From Planctomycetota bacterium (GTDB lineage: Bacteria > Planctomycetota > UBA1135), in the NCBI GenBank assembly GCA_014382465.1, contig JACNJP010000381.1, positions 1-7,704 of the forward strand: a stretch of DNA of 7,704 nt. Direction: 5' to 3'. Under the pieces are notes generated by a model. It ran no database searches and was not told the DNA's origin. It saw only the letters and a list, made by a program, of their open reading frames with translations. Both the position numbers and the translations under genes were made by a program. Shown piece by piece: positions 1 through 5,926 of the stretch (within the stretch, counting starts at the first letter, position 1; each line of letters opens with the position of its first letter).

Positions 1-81
1 GTCCACAGCGGCCCGCCCTTCGACCTGCGCAGCCGCGTGCTCCAGGTGTTCGTCAACGGCCGCGAGGTGCCGAAGCAATGA
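1..81 (+). CDS. Amidohydrolase-family protein, C-terminal end only (partial)
   Basis: Frame 1 is open from the window edge to a TGA at 79-81 and gives the last 26 residues of a protein. The end reads PFDLRSRVLQVFVNGREV, the usual final strand of amidohydrolases, where the chain returns to the small N-terminal beta-sandwich domain. The next two proteins end in the same way (PLDPRSSVKKAWVRGKLAYD and PLDPRSPVQLVLVDGKIAYD). This is therefore very probably a fifth member of the same array. Its metal site lies outside the window, so it cannot be called active or inactive. Its stop overlaps the next start as ATGA, which implies co-translation. The fragment is short, so the family call rests mainly on this tail and on context. 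Confidence 0.75.
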   Translation, partial: VHSGPPFDLRSRVLQVFVNGREVPKQ

Positions 82-1292
82 TCCTCACCGCTCTGACCCT
101 CAGTCTCTGCGCCCCGCAGGCGGCCGCCGCCGAGGAGCCGCTGCGCGCCATGCGCGCCGCCAAGGTCTTCACCTCGGCCGAGCCCCAGGTGGTGAACAAC
201 GGCGTGGTGGTCTGGCGCGGCGACAAGATCGTCCAGGTCGGCCGGCTCGAGGACCTCGACCTGCCCGAGGGGCTCGAGATCGTCGACCTCGGCGACCTGT
301 GGCTGGCGCCGGGCATGGTCGAGCCGCACGGCCACGTCGCCGGCTCGCTACGCGACCTCAACGACACCGTCTACCTGACCAACCCCGAGCTGCGCACCCA
401 CGAGGTGCTGGAGCCGGCCAACCCGCTGGTGCGGGATGGGCTGGCCGGCGGCGTCACCAGCGCGCTGCTGATCCCGGGCTCGGGCTCGAACATGGGCGGC
501 TTCGGCATGGTCGTGAAGATGGCCGGCGACACCGTCGAAGACATCGTCATGCGCTCGCCGGGCTCGCTCAAGGTGGCCCAGGCCGGCAACCCCGAGCGCT
601 GGGGCTGGGACGGTTCGCGCTCGCGCATGCTGATGAACTGGAACACTCGCCACACCCTGACCCGCGGCCTGGAGTGGGCCAAGGCCTACGAGGCCGGCGA
701 GGCGCCGATGGACTTCGAGCTCGAGGCCTTCATCGGCCTTGAGAACGGCAGCGTGCCGGTCAGCGTGCACACCCAGATCTTCCAGGTGGTGCTGCAGACG
801 ATCACCATGCAGAAGCGCGACCTGGGGCTGGAGGCCTTCATCGACCACGGCACCTTCGACGGCTACAAGAACGGCCCGCTGGCGGCCGCCTTCGGCGTGC
901 CGGTCATGAACGGCCCGCGCCAGTTCTGGTTCGACCGCTCGGACTCCTCCATCCAGGGCTGCGCCGCCAACTGGTCCAAGGCGGTCCCGGAGGGCCTCCT
1001 GCTCGGCTACAACACCGACGCCCCGGTGGTGCCGCAGGAGGAGCTCTCGTTCCAGGCCGCCATGGGCGTGCGGCTCGGCCACGACGACCCCGCCGGCGCC
1101 CTCCGCGGCGTCACCTCCTACTCGGCCGCGGCGCTCAAGGTCGACGACGAGTGCGGCGCGCTGTCCCCCGGCCTGGACGCCGACATCGTCGCCTGGGACG
1201 GCTTCCCGCTCGATCCGCGCTCGTCGGTCAAGAAGGCCTGGGTGCGCGGCAAGCTCGCCTACGACGCCGAACGCGACGGCAGGCGCTTCTGA
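78..1292 (+). CDS. Probably secreted metal-dependent amidohydrolase, intact active site (array member 2)
   Basis: This 404-residue protein resembles the imidazolonepropionase-like (COG1228) branch of the amidohydrolase superfamily, TIM-barrel enzymes that hydrolyse C-N bonds using one or two metal ions. The expected ligands are visible: H84-G-H86 after PGMVEP, K165 in GSLKVAQ (position of the often carboxylated bridging Lys), H231 in SVHTQ, H257 in IDHGT and D314 in NTDAPVVP. A small beta-sandwich domain is built from roughly residues 25-75 and 365-395. Residues 1-18 are hydrophobic and Ala-rich, resembling a signal peptide but with no basic residue before the core. The ATG overlaps the previous stop (ATGA), and GAGGTG at 64-69 is a fair Shine-Dalgarno site 8 nt upstream. 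It is a clear paralogue of the next gene, sharing NPELR, PGSGxNMGG, NPER and TDAPVVPQEE. The substrate is unknown; dipeptidase or cyclic-amide hydrolase activity would fit the family. Confidence 0.93.
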   Translation: MILTALTLSLCAPQAAAAEEPLRAMRAAKVFTSAEPQVVNNGVVVWRGDKIVQVGRLEDLDLPEGLEIVDLGDLWLAPGMVEPHGHVAGSLRDLNDTVYLTNPELRTHEVLEPANPLVRDGLAGGVTSALLIPGSGSNMGGFGMVVKMAGDTVEDIVMRSPGSLKVAQAGNPERWGWDGSRSRMLMNWNTRHTLTRGLEWAKAYEAGEAPMDFELEAFIGLENGSVPVSVHTQIFQVVLQTITMQKRDLGLEAFIDHGTFDGYKNGPLAAAFGVPVMNGPRQFWFDRSDSSIQGCAANWSKAVPEGLLLGYNTDAPVVPQEELSFQAAMGVRLGHDDPAGALRGVTSYSAAALKVDDECGALSPGLDADIVAWDGFPLDPRSSVKKAWVRGKLAYDAERDGRRF

Positions 1293-1296
1293 TCCC

Positions 1297-2499
1297 GTGA
1301 TCTGCCCGCTGCTCCTGGCCGCGATCCCGCAGCTCGCCGCGCCGCTCCGAGCGGAGCCGGTGGACGTGCTGGACGTCGGCATCGCCCTGACGATGGAGCA
1401 GCGCCAGGTCATCCACAACGCCCGCATCCTGCTGGCGGACGGCCGCATCCTGGCGGTCGGCCGCCAGGACCAGCTCGAGCTGCCGCGGACGATGGGGGAG
1501 CACTGGAGCTACCCCGACTCCACCGCCTTCCCCGGCGCGGTCGACCTGCACTCGCACATCCAGACCGGCGGCTGGGGCGACATCAACGACATGGTCCACC
1601 CGGACAACCCCGAGCTCCGGGTGCTCGACACCGTGGTGCCGTGGAACCCTCTCTACCGCGACGCCGCCGCCGCCGGCGTGACCACCCTCAACGGCATCCC
1701 CGGCTCCGGCACCAACATGGGCGGCGCCGGCGTGCTGGTGAAGGCCAAGCCGGGCAAGACCGTCGCCGAGGTGGTGTTCCGGCAGCCCGGCTCGGTCAAG
1801 ATCGCCCAGGGCTACAACCCCGAGCGCGGCGCCGACCTCGGCAACTCGCGCATGGGCATGTGGTGGATGCTGCGCTGGTGGCTGGCCGAGGCCCAGGCGG
1901 TCTCTGACAGCGACACCCTCGGCCAGCGGCCCGACGTCGCCCACATCGCCGGCGTCAACCGCGGCCACTACCCCTACCTGGTGCACACCGCCGGCGCCCG
2001 CGACACCTACGGCACGGTGCGGATGTTCCAGCTCGAGGCCGGCGTGCCGGTGGTCGTCAGCCACGGCTCCTTCCACGGCTACATGGCCGGCGAAGCCATC
2101 GCCGCGGTCGCCGCCTCGCTCAACATCGGGCCGCGCAACTTCGACTTCTCCTTCAACGGCCGGGCGCGCTTCATCGGCCTGGTGCAGGCCTACGAGGCCG
2201 CCGGCAACCGCGACATCTCGGTCCAGACCGACGCGCCGGTGGTGCCGCAGGAGGAGTTCCTCTACCAGGCCTCCCTGGCCGAGCGGCTCGGCTGCTCGAC
2301 CTGGGAGGCCCTGGAATCGATCAACGTGGACCCCGCCCGCCAGATCCTGGCCGAGGACCGCCTCGGCCGCCTGGCTCCCGGCATCGACGCCGACATCGTC
2401 GTCAAGGCCGGTCAACCTCTCGATCCGCGGTCACCGGTGCAGCTCGTGCTGGTGGACGGGAAGATCGCTTACGACATCCGAGACGGCCAGCGTTACTGA
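1297..2499 (+). CDS. Probably secreted metal-dependent amidohydrolase, intact active site (array member 3)
   Basis: A 400-residue COG1228-type amidohydrolase and the closest relative of the preceding gene. Its metal site is complete: H85-S-H87 after FPGAVDL, K168 in GSVKIAQ, H230 in LVHTAG, H256 in VSHGSFHG and D312 in QTDAPVVP. The C-terminus returns to the beta-sandwich domain (PGIDADIVV, VLVDGKIAYD) and ends DGQRY, matching DGRRF in its neighbour. The start is GTG at 1297, four bases after the previous stop. It gives a short hydrophobic leader (MICPLLLAAIPQLAAP) consistent with export. No strong Shine-Dalgarno site is seen, so translation probably depends on coupling. It differs from the neighbour between about residues 180 and 225, where a Trp-rich stretch (MWWMLRWW) precedes the third His region. 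Substrate choice may therefore differ between the two enzymes, which is inference. Confidence 0.93.
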   Translation: MICPLLLAAIPQLAAPLRAEPVDVLDVGIALTMEQRQVIHNARILLADGRILAVGRQDQLELPRTMGEHWSYPDSTAFPGAVDLHSHIQTGGWGDINDMVHPDNPELRVLDTVVPWNPLYRDAAAAGVTTLNGIPGSGTNMGGAGVLVKAKPGKTVAEVVFRQPGSVKIAQGYNPERGADLGNSRMGMWWMLRWWLAEAQAVSDSDTLGQRPDVAHIAGVNRGHYPYLVHTAGARDTYGTVRMFQLEAGVPVVVSHGSFHGYMAGEAIAAVAASLNIGPRNFDFSFNGRARFIGLVQAYEAAGNRDISVQTDAPVVPQEEFLYQASLAERLGCSTWEALESINVDPARQILAEDRLGRLAPGIDADIVVKAGQPLDPRSPVQLVLVDGKIAYDIRDGQRY

Positions 2500-2501
2500 A
2501 C

Positions 2502-3890
2502 ATGCCCGCAGCAGCAGCCCTCCTGCTCCTCGCCGCTCCGCTCCTGGCTCCCCAGGAAGCGGACCAGAGCGCCCCCAAGGGGCGCGCGACGGTCTACCGC
2601 GTCGACCTCATCGAGACCCTCGACGGCGACCCGATCAAGAACGGCTTCGTGATCGTGCGCGACGGCCTGATCGAGAAGATCGGCCAGGCGCTGGTGCTGC
2701 CCGAGGGCGCCCGCGTCCGCGACCTGCGCGGCTCCGGCTCGACGATCACGCCGCCGCTGGCGCTGTCCCACGCCAACTTCCTGGTCCGCAGCTCGCGCGG
2801 CGGCGGCCTCAACGGCCGCTTCCGCGCCGTCGACAGCCTGTGGCTCGAGCCGGAGCAGCTCCACGAGCTGCTCGAGCTGGGAGTCCTGGTGGCCGGCGTC
2901 GATCCGCCCGGCGACGGCGTCCCCGGCCGCAGCTCGGTGATCAGCACCGACGGCGGGACCCCGGCGCCCGAGCCGCTGGTCGAGGACCTGCACCTCAGCT
3001 TCCAGATGATGGGCAGCACGCGCTCGGCCAAGGATCTGCTGCGGAAGGCGATCGCCGACGCCGAGAAGGCCATCGAGGGCGAGGACAAGGCCCGCGAGGC
3101 CTGGCAGAAGGCCCGCAAGGAGTGGGAAGAGAAGCAGAAGGCCAAGGCCGAGGAGGCCAAGAAGTCGGCCGAAGGCGGCAAGGACGGCGCCGGCGGCGGC
3201 AAGGCCGCCCAGGACCCGCCCAAGCCCGCCGAGAAGGGCAAGGACGACGGCAAGAAGCCCGAGGAGCAGGAGCCGCCGAAGGAATTCGAGGCGCCCAAGA
3301 TCGACCCCAACCTGATGCCGGTGGTCGAGTGGCTGCGCAAGGAGCGGGTGGTCCAGGTCAGCTTCGACAAGCCGGCCGCCTGGCTCCACTGGCTCGATCT
3401 GCTCGGCGACCGCGACCTGGCATGGGAGGCGGTCCTGGCCTTGCCGCGCTGGGGCGGCTTCGCCGGCAACTTCCACGAGGTCAAGGACTCGATCGCAGCA
3501 GCCGGGGTGCGGGTCTACCTGCCGGCCTCCCTGCCCGACCTGCCGTACACCCGCATCGCCTCCCACCCGGCCGCCGAGCTCCACGCCGCCGGAGTCGAGA
3601 TCGTGCTGACGCCGCCGCGCGCCGACCTCGAGGGAGTGAGGAGCCTGCGGCTAGGCCTGGCCGACCTGGTCCGCGAGGGGCTCGACCGCCGCACCGCCAT
3701 CGAGGCGGTGACCCTGCGGCCCGCCGCCGCCATGGGCCAGGAGGAGCTGGTCCAGGCCCTCAAGCCGGGCGCGCCGGCGACTTTCATCTTGCTGGACGGC
3801 GACTTCCTGAACCCGGTGGCCGAGGTCCAGCTCGTGCTCCGCGACGGCAAGGTGCTCTACGACCGGGCCAAGGAGGAGGAGGACAAGTGA
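2502..3890 (+). CDS. Amidohydrolase-like pseudoenzyme with a charged Lys/Glu-rich insertion (array member 4)
   Basis: A 462-residue protein with the amidohydrolase scaffold but without its metal site. The N-terminal sandwich (about residues 30-80, GFVIVRDGLIEKIG) and the C-terminal end (ALKPGAPATFILLDGDFL, LVLRDGKVLYD) are clear. Where HxH should be, the chain reads PPLALSHAN, so only H90 remains and the second His is N92. The Lys region reads LHLSF, the third His region VQVSFD, the fourth VLALPRW, and the Asp motif is LTPPRAD, so these ligands all appear lost. Residues about 180-266 form an inserted Lys/Glu/Ala-rich stretch, probably a helix or coiled coil followed by a disordered Gly/Pro/Lys linker. 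Residues 1-16 are a hydrophobic leader (MPAAAALLLLAAPLLA). The ATG lies 2 nt after the previous stop. The frame is intact throughout, so this is not a decayed gene. A structural or regulatory partner of the active neighbours is likely but unproven. Confidence 0.88.
   Translation: MPAAAALLLLAAPLLAPQEADQSAPKGRATVYRVDLIETLDGDPIKNGFVIVRDGLIEKIGQALVLPEGARVRDLRGSGSTITPPLALSHANFLVRSSRGGGLNGRFRAVDSLWLEPEQLHELLELGVLVAGVDPPGDGVPGRSSVISTDGGTPAPEPLVEDLHLSFQMMGSTRSAKDLLRKAIADAEKAIEGEDKAREAWQKARKEWEEKQKAKAEEAKKSAEGGKDGAGGGKAAQDPPKPAEKGKDDGKKPEEQEPPKEFEAPKIDPNLMPVVEWLRKERVVQVSFDKPAAWLHWLDLLGDRDLAWEAVLALPRWGGFAGNFHEVKDSIAAAGVRVYLPASLPDLPYTRIASHPAAELHAAGVEIVLTPPRADLEGVRSLRLGLADLVREGLDRRTAIEAVTLRPAAAMGQEELVQALKPGAPATFILLDGDFLNPVAEVQLVLRDGKVLYDRAKEEEDK
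3871..3882 (+). promoter_or_regulatory. Strong Shine-Dalgarno site inside the end of the preceding gene
   Basis: AGGAGGAGGAGG lies 7 nt before the ATG at 3890 and is much the best ribosome-binding site in the array. The same bases encode the acidic tail (EEED) of the upstream protein. It fixes the start of the next gene at 3890, although the reading frame stays open far upstream. Confidence 0.75.
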
Positions 3891-5320
3891 TGGCTCTGCT
3901 CGAACTGATGCTCGCCCTGGCGCCCGCCCCGGCCGCCGCCCCGCCGCCGCTCCAGGACCCGCCCAAGGAGGAGGTCGTGGAGGAGAAGCCCGCCCCCGAG
4001 AAGGCGCCGGCCAAGGAGAAGGAGGCGCCGGCGGAGGCCGCTCCGGCGGAGGCGAGCCCGTACCTGGCGATCGTCGGCGGCGAGATCCACACCGTCGGCG
4101 ACGGCGTCATCGCCCGCGGCACCGTGCTGTGCAAGGACGGCCGGATCCTCAAGGTCGGCTCCAAGGTCAGGGTGCCCGAGGGCGCCACGGTGATCGACGC
4201 CGCCGGCATGAAGGTCTACCCGGGCCTGGTGGCGGTCAACTCCAGCGGCATCGTCCAGGGCAGGGGCGACGCGGTGGCGGACGACTACGACCCCTTCGCC
4301 CTCAACGTCGACCTCGGCCTCGCCGGCGGGCTCACCGCGGTGCAGTCCGGCGGCGCCGTCGCCAAGCTGGTGCGCCACTCGATCGATGACGTGGTGCTCG
4401 CCCAGGCCGACTGGGTCACGCTCAGCTACTCGACCTCGTCGCCGCGCGGGCGGCGGGAGCTGCGCGACAAGCTCGACCGCGCGCGCGACTACCTGCGTCA
4501 GCAGCGCGCCTTCGAGGCCGCCAAGCAGGCCGGCGAGGAGGACGCCGTCGAGCCCGACAAGAAGGGCGTCGACGACCGCTCGATGAAGCTGCTCCAGGGC
4601 CAGGCGGTGGCCCGCTTCAACGCCAACAACACCAAGGACCTGCTGTCGGTCTGCGAGCTGATCGAGGACTACCCGATGGAGGCGGTGATCTTCGGCGGCC
4701 AGGAGGCCTGGACCGTGGCGCCGCAGCTCAGCCGCTCGGGCGCCCGGCTGGTGCTGACCCCGCGGGCCAAGAGCTGGGCCGACGAGGAGCTCAACCGGCC
4801 CAACGGCTGGTCGATCGAGAACGCCCGGATCCTGTGGCAGCACGGCATCGAGTTCGCCATCGTCCCGGGGCAGAGCTACATCAGCACCGGCGGCATCGCC
4901 GGCCGCGACCTGCTGACCCTGCCGATGGAGGTGGCCTTCGCCATCCGCGGCGGGCTGCCGCAGGACGCCGCCCTGCGCTCGATCACGATCGACGCCGCCC
5001 GCATCCTGGGCGTGGCCGACCGCGTCGGCTCGATCGAGCCCGGCAAGGACGCCGACCTGATCGTGTGCGACGGCGACCTCTTCGACTACCGCAGCTTCGT
5101 CCAGTGGGCGGTGGTGAACGGCGATCTTGCTTATGACAAGCAGAAGTCGCCCTACTTCGCCCACATCCGCCCTCGACCGGAGCCGACCCCCGCCGAGGTC
5201 ATCGAGGCGGTGATCGAGGGCGTCCAGGCGCAGAAGGACGAGGGCGTCACCGGCGAAGGAGCCGAAGGCGCTGAGCCCGAGGCCGAGGCCGCGGGCAGCG
5301 GCGGCGGCGGCCAGCGCTGA
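3890..5320 (+). CDS. Amidohydrolase-like pseudoenzyme with Pro/Ala/Lys/Glu linker (array member 5)
   Basis: A 476-residue protein whose ATG shares one base with the previous TGA. Residues 1-20 are hydrophobic to Ala/Pro-rich (leader-like). Residues about 22-57 are a Pro/Ala/Lys/Glu linker of the kind that spans an envelope space. The amidohydrolase fold follows from about 58 (YLAIVGGEIHTVG) to 415. The scaffold is well kept: the PGL motif at 111-113, AARILGVADRVGSIEPGKDADL, and the closing strand WAVVNGDLAYD. The ligands are not: HxH is N117-S-S119, the Lys position reads TLSYS, VHANN has become RFNANN (N244), the fourth His region reads VIFGGQEAW and the Asp region reads IVPGQS. All six ligand positions thus look replaced. 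Residues 430-476 are an acidic, Gly-rich tail of likely disorder. A catalytically dead subunit is the best reading; metal-free catalysis cannot be excluded. Confidence 0.88.
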   Translation: MALLELMLALAPAPAAAPPPLQDPPKEEVVEEKPAPEKAPAKEKEAPAEAAPAEASPYLAIVGGEIHTVGDGVIARGTVLCKDGRILKVGSKVRVPEGATVIDAAGMKVYPGLVAVNSSGIVQGRGDAVADDYDPFALNVDLGLAGGLTAVQSGGAVAKLVRHSIDDVVLAQADWVTLSYSTSSPRGRRELRDKLDRARDYLRQQRAFEAAKQAGEEDAVEPDKKGVDDRSMKLLQGQAVARFNANNTKDLLSVCELIEDYPMEAVIFGGQEAWTVAPQLSRSGARLVLTPRAKSWADEELNRPNGWSIENARILWQHGIEFAIVPGQSYISTGGIAGRDLLTLPMEVAFAIRGGLPQDAALRSITIDAARILGVADRVGSIEPGKDADLIVCDGDLFDYRSFVQWAVVNGDLAYDKQKSPYFAHIRPRPEPTPAEVIEAVIEGVQAQKDEGVTGEGAEGAEPEAEAAGSGGGGQR

Positions 5321-5321
5321 T

Positions 5322-5341
5322 CGGGCTCGCGGTCGAGCCCG
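5322..5341 (+). terminator. GC-rich hairpin after the amidohydrolase array, possible terminator
   Basis: CGGGCTCG and CGAGCCCG form a perfect 8-bp stem around a 4-nt CGGT loop, starting 2 nt after the stop at 5320. No T-tract follows, so it is not a textbook intrinsic terminator; it could stop polymerase weakly or protect the 3' end of the mRNA. It also competes with a second small stem (CCGGG at 5339-5343 with CCCGG at 5351-5355). Position between two functionally unrelated gene groups supports a boundary role. Confidence 0.45.
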
Positions 5342-5388
5342 GGCACGATTCCCGGTCCAGAGGCACTAGCCATCCGCGGGAGCGTGGG

Positions 5389-5394
5389 CATAAT
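5389..5394 (+). promoter_or_regulatory. Possible -10 element for the peroxiredoxin gene
   Basis: CATAAT matches the sigma-70 -10 consensus at five of six bases and sits in a small AT-richer patch in an otherwise very GC-rich intergenic stretch, 46 nt before the preferred GTG at 5441. No convincing -35 hexamer is present 16-18 nt upstream, so this is only suggestive. Confidence 0.25.
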
Positions 5395-5440
5395 CCACGG
5401 TGGAAACATTCCGCCCTCGGTGCCCCCTGCCGAAGAGTCT

Positions 5441-5923
5441 GTGTCGAATCCAGTCCTCCACGAAGGCAAACGCGCCCCGGCCTTCACCCTTCCCGCGACG
5501 CGCGAGGACCGCATCCGCCTCACCGAGCTGCGGGGCCGGTGGGTGGTGGTGTACTTCTATCCCAAGGACCTGACCGCCGGCTGCACCACCGAGGCCTGCG
5601 ATTTCCGCGACCAGATGGAGTCCTTCGACTCCCTCGGCGTGGTGGTCCTCGGCGTCAGCCCGGACGACCTCGAGCGCCACGAGGTCTTCTCGGCCCAGGA
5701 GGGCCTCAATTTCCCGCTGCTGGCCGACCGCGACAGCCGCGTCGGCCTGAAGTACGGCGCCTGGCGCGAGAAGAACGACTACGGCCGGAAGTACATGGGG
5801 ATCGTCCGCTCGACCTTCGTCATCGACCCGTCCGGGAAGATCGCCCGGGTGTTCGACAACGTCCGCGTCCGAGGCCACGTGGCCAAGGTCCTGGCGGCGG
5901 TCGAGGAGAAGATGGCAGAGTAG
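5441..5923 (+). CDS. bcp: Thioredoxin-dependent 2-Cys peroxiredoxin, Bcp/PrxQ type
   Basis: A 160-residue AhpC/TSA-fold peroxidase that reduces hydrogen peroxide and organic hydroperoxides with electrons from thioredoxin, probably in the cytoplasm since no leader is seen. The active-site region PKDLTAGCTTEACDF carries P41, T45 and peroxidatic C48. C53, five residues later, is the expected resolving Cys of Bcp proteins. R123 in VRSTFVID is the conserved Arg of the active site. The usual TPGC reads TAGC here, a mild change. In-frame GTG codons also exist at 5384 and 5420, but the start at 5441 gives MSNPVLHEGKRAPAFTL, the normal Bcp beginning and normal length (about 155 residues). A weak GAAGAG lies just upstream. 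It is followed almost at once by the next gene in the same frame. Confidence 0.93.
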   Translation: MSNPVLHEGKRAPAFTLPATREDRIRLTELRGRWVVVYFYPKDLTAGCTTEACDFRDQMESFDSLGVVVLGVSPDDLERHEVFSAQEGLNFPLLADRDSRVGLKYGAWREKNDYGRKYMGIVRSTFVIDPSGKIARVFDNVRVRGHVAKVLAAVEEKMAE

Positions 5924-5926
5924 GGC

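Noticed and set aside
78..140. Possible lipoprotein Cys in the first complete amidohydrolase (SLC)
   Set aside because: Residues before the Cys (L-S-L) do not fit a lipobox; the same applies to G-A-A-C in the cytochrome leader.
1014..1043. A 30-nt block repeated with one mismatch at 2227-2256, as if by recent gene conversion
   Set aside because: It encodes the conserved TDAPVVPQEE active-site motif; strong codon bias to G/C-ending codons makes near-identity likely without recent exchange, and flanking DNA diverges at once.
2840..3889. In-frame upstream extension of the gene starting at 3890
   Set aside because: The extra 350 residues are an Arg/Gly/Pro/Ala-rich shadow of the preceding gene; the strong Shine-Dalgarno site and hydrophobic leader fix the start at 3890.
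5292..5317. GGC-rich repeat near the end of the fourth complete gene
   Set aside because: It simply encodes a Ser/Gly tail (GSGGGGQ) in frame; no sign of a separate repeat element.
5384..5440. Longer peroxiredoxin start at GTG 5384 or 5420
   Set aside because: It would add up to 19 residues absent from Bcp proteins and would overlap the candidate -10 element; the start at 5441 gives the normal family N-terminus.
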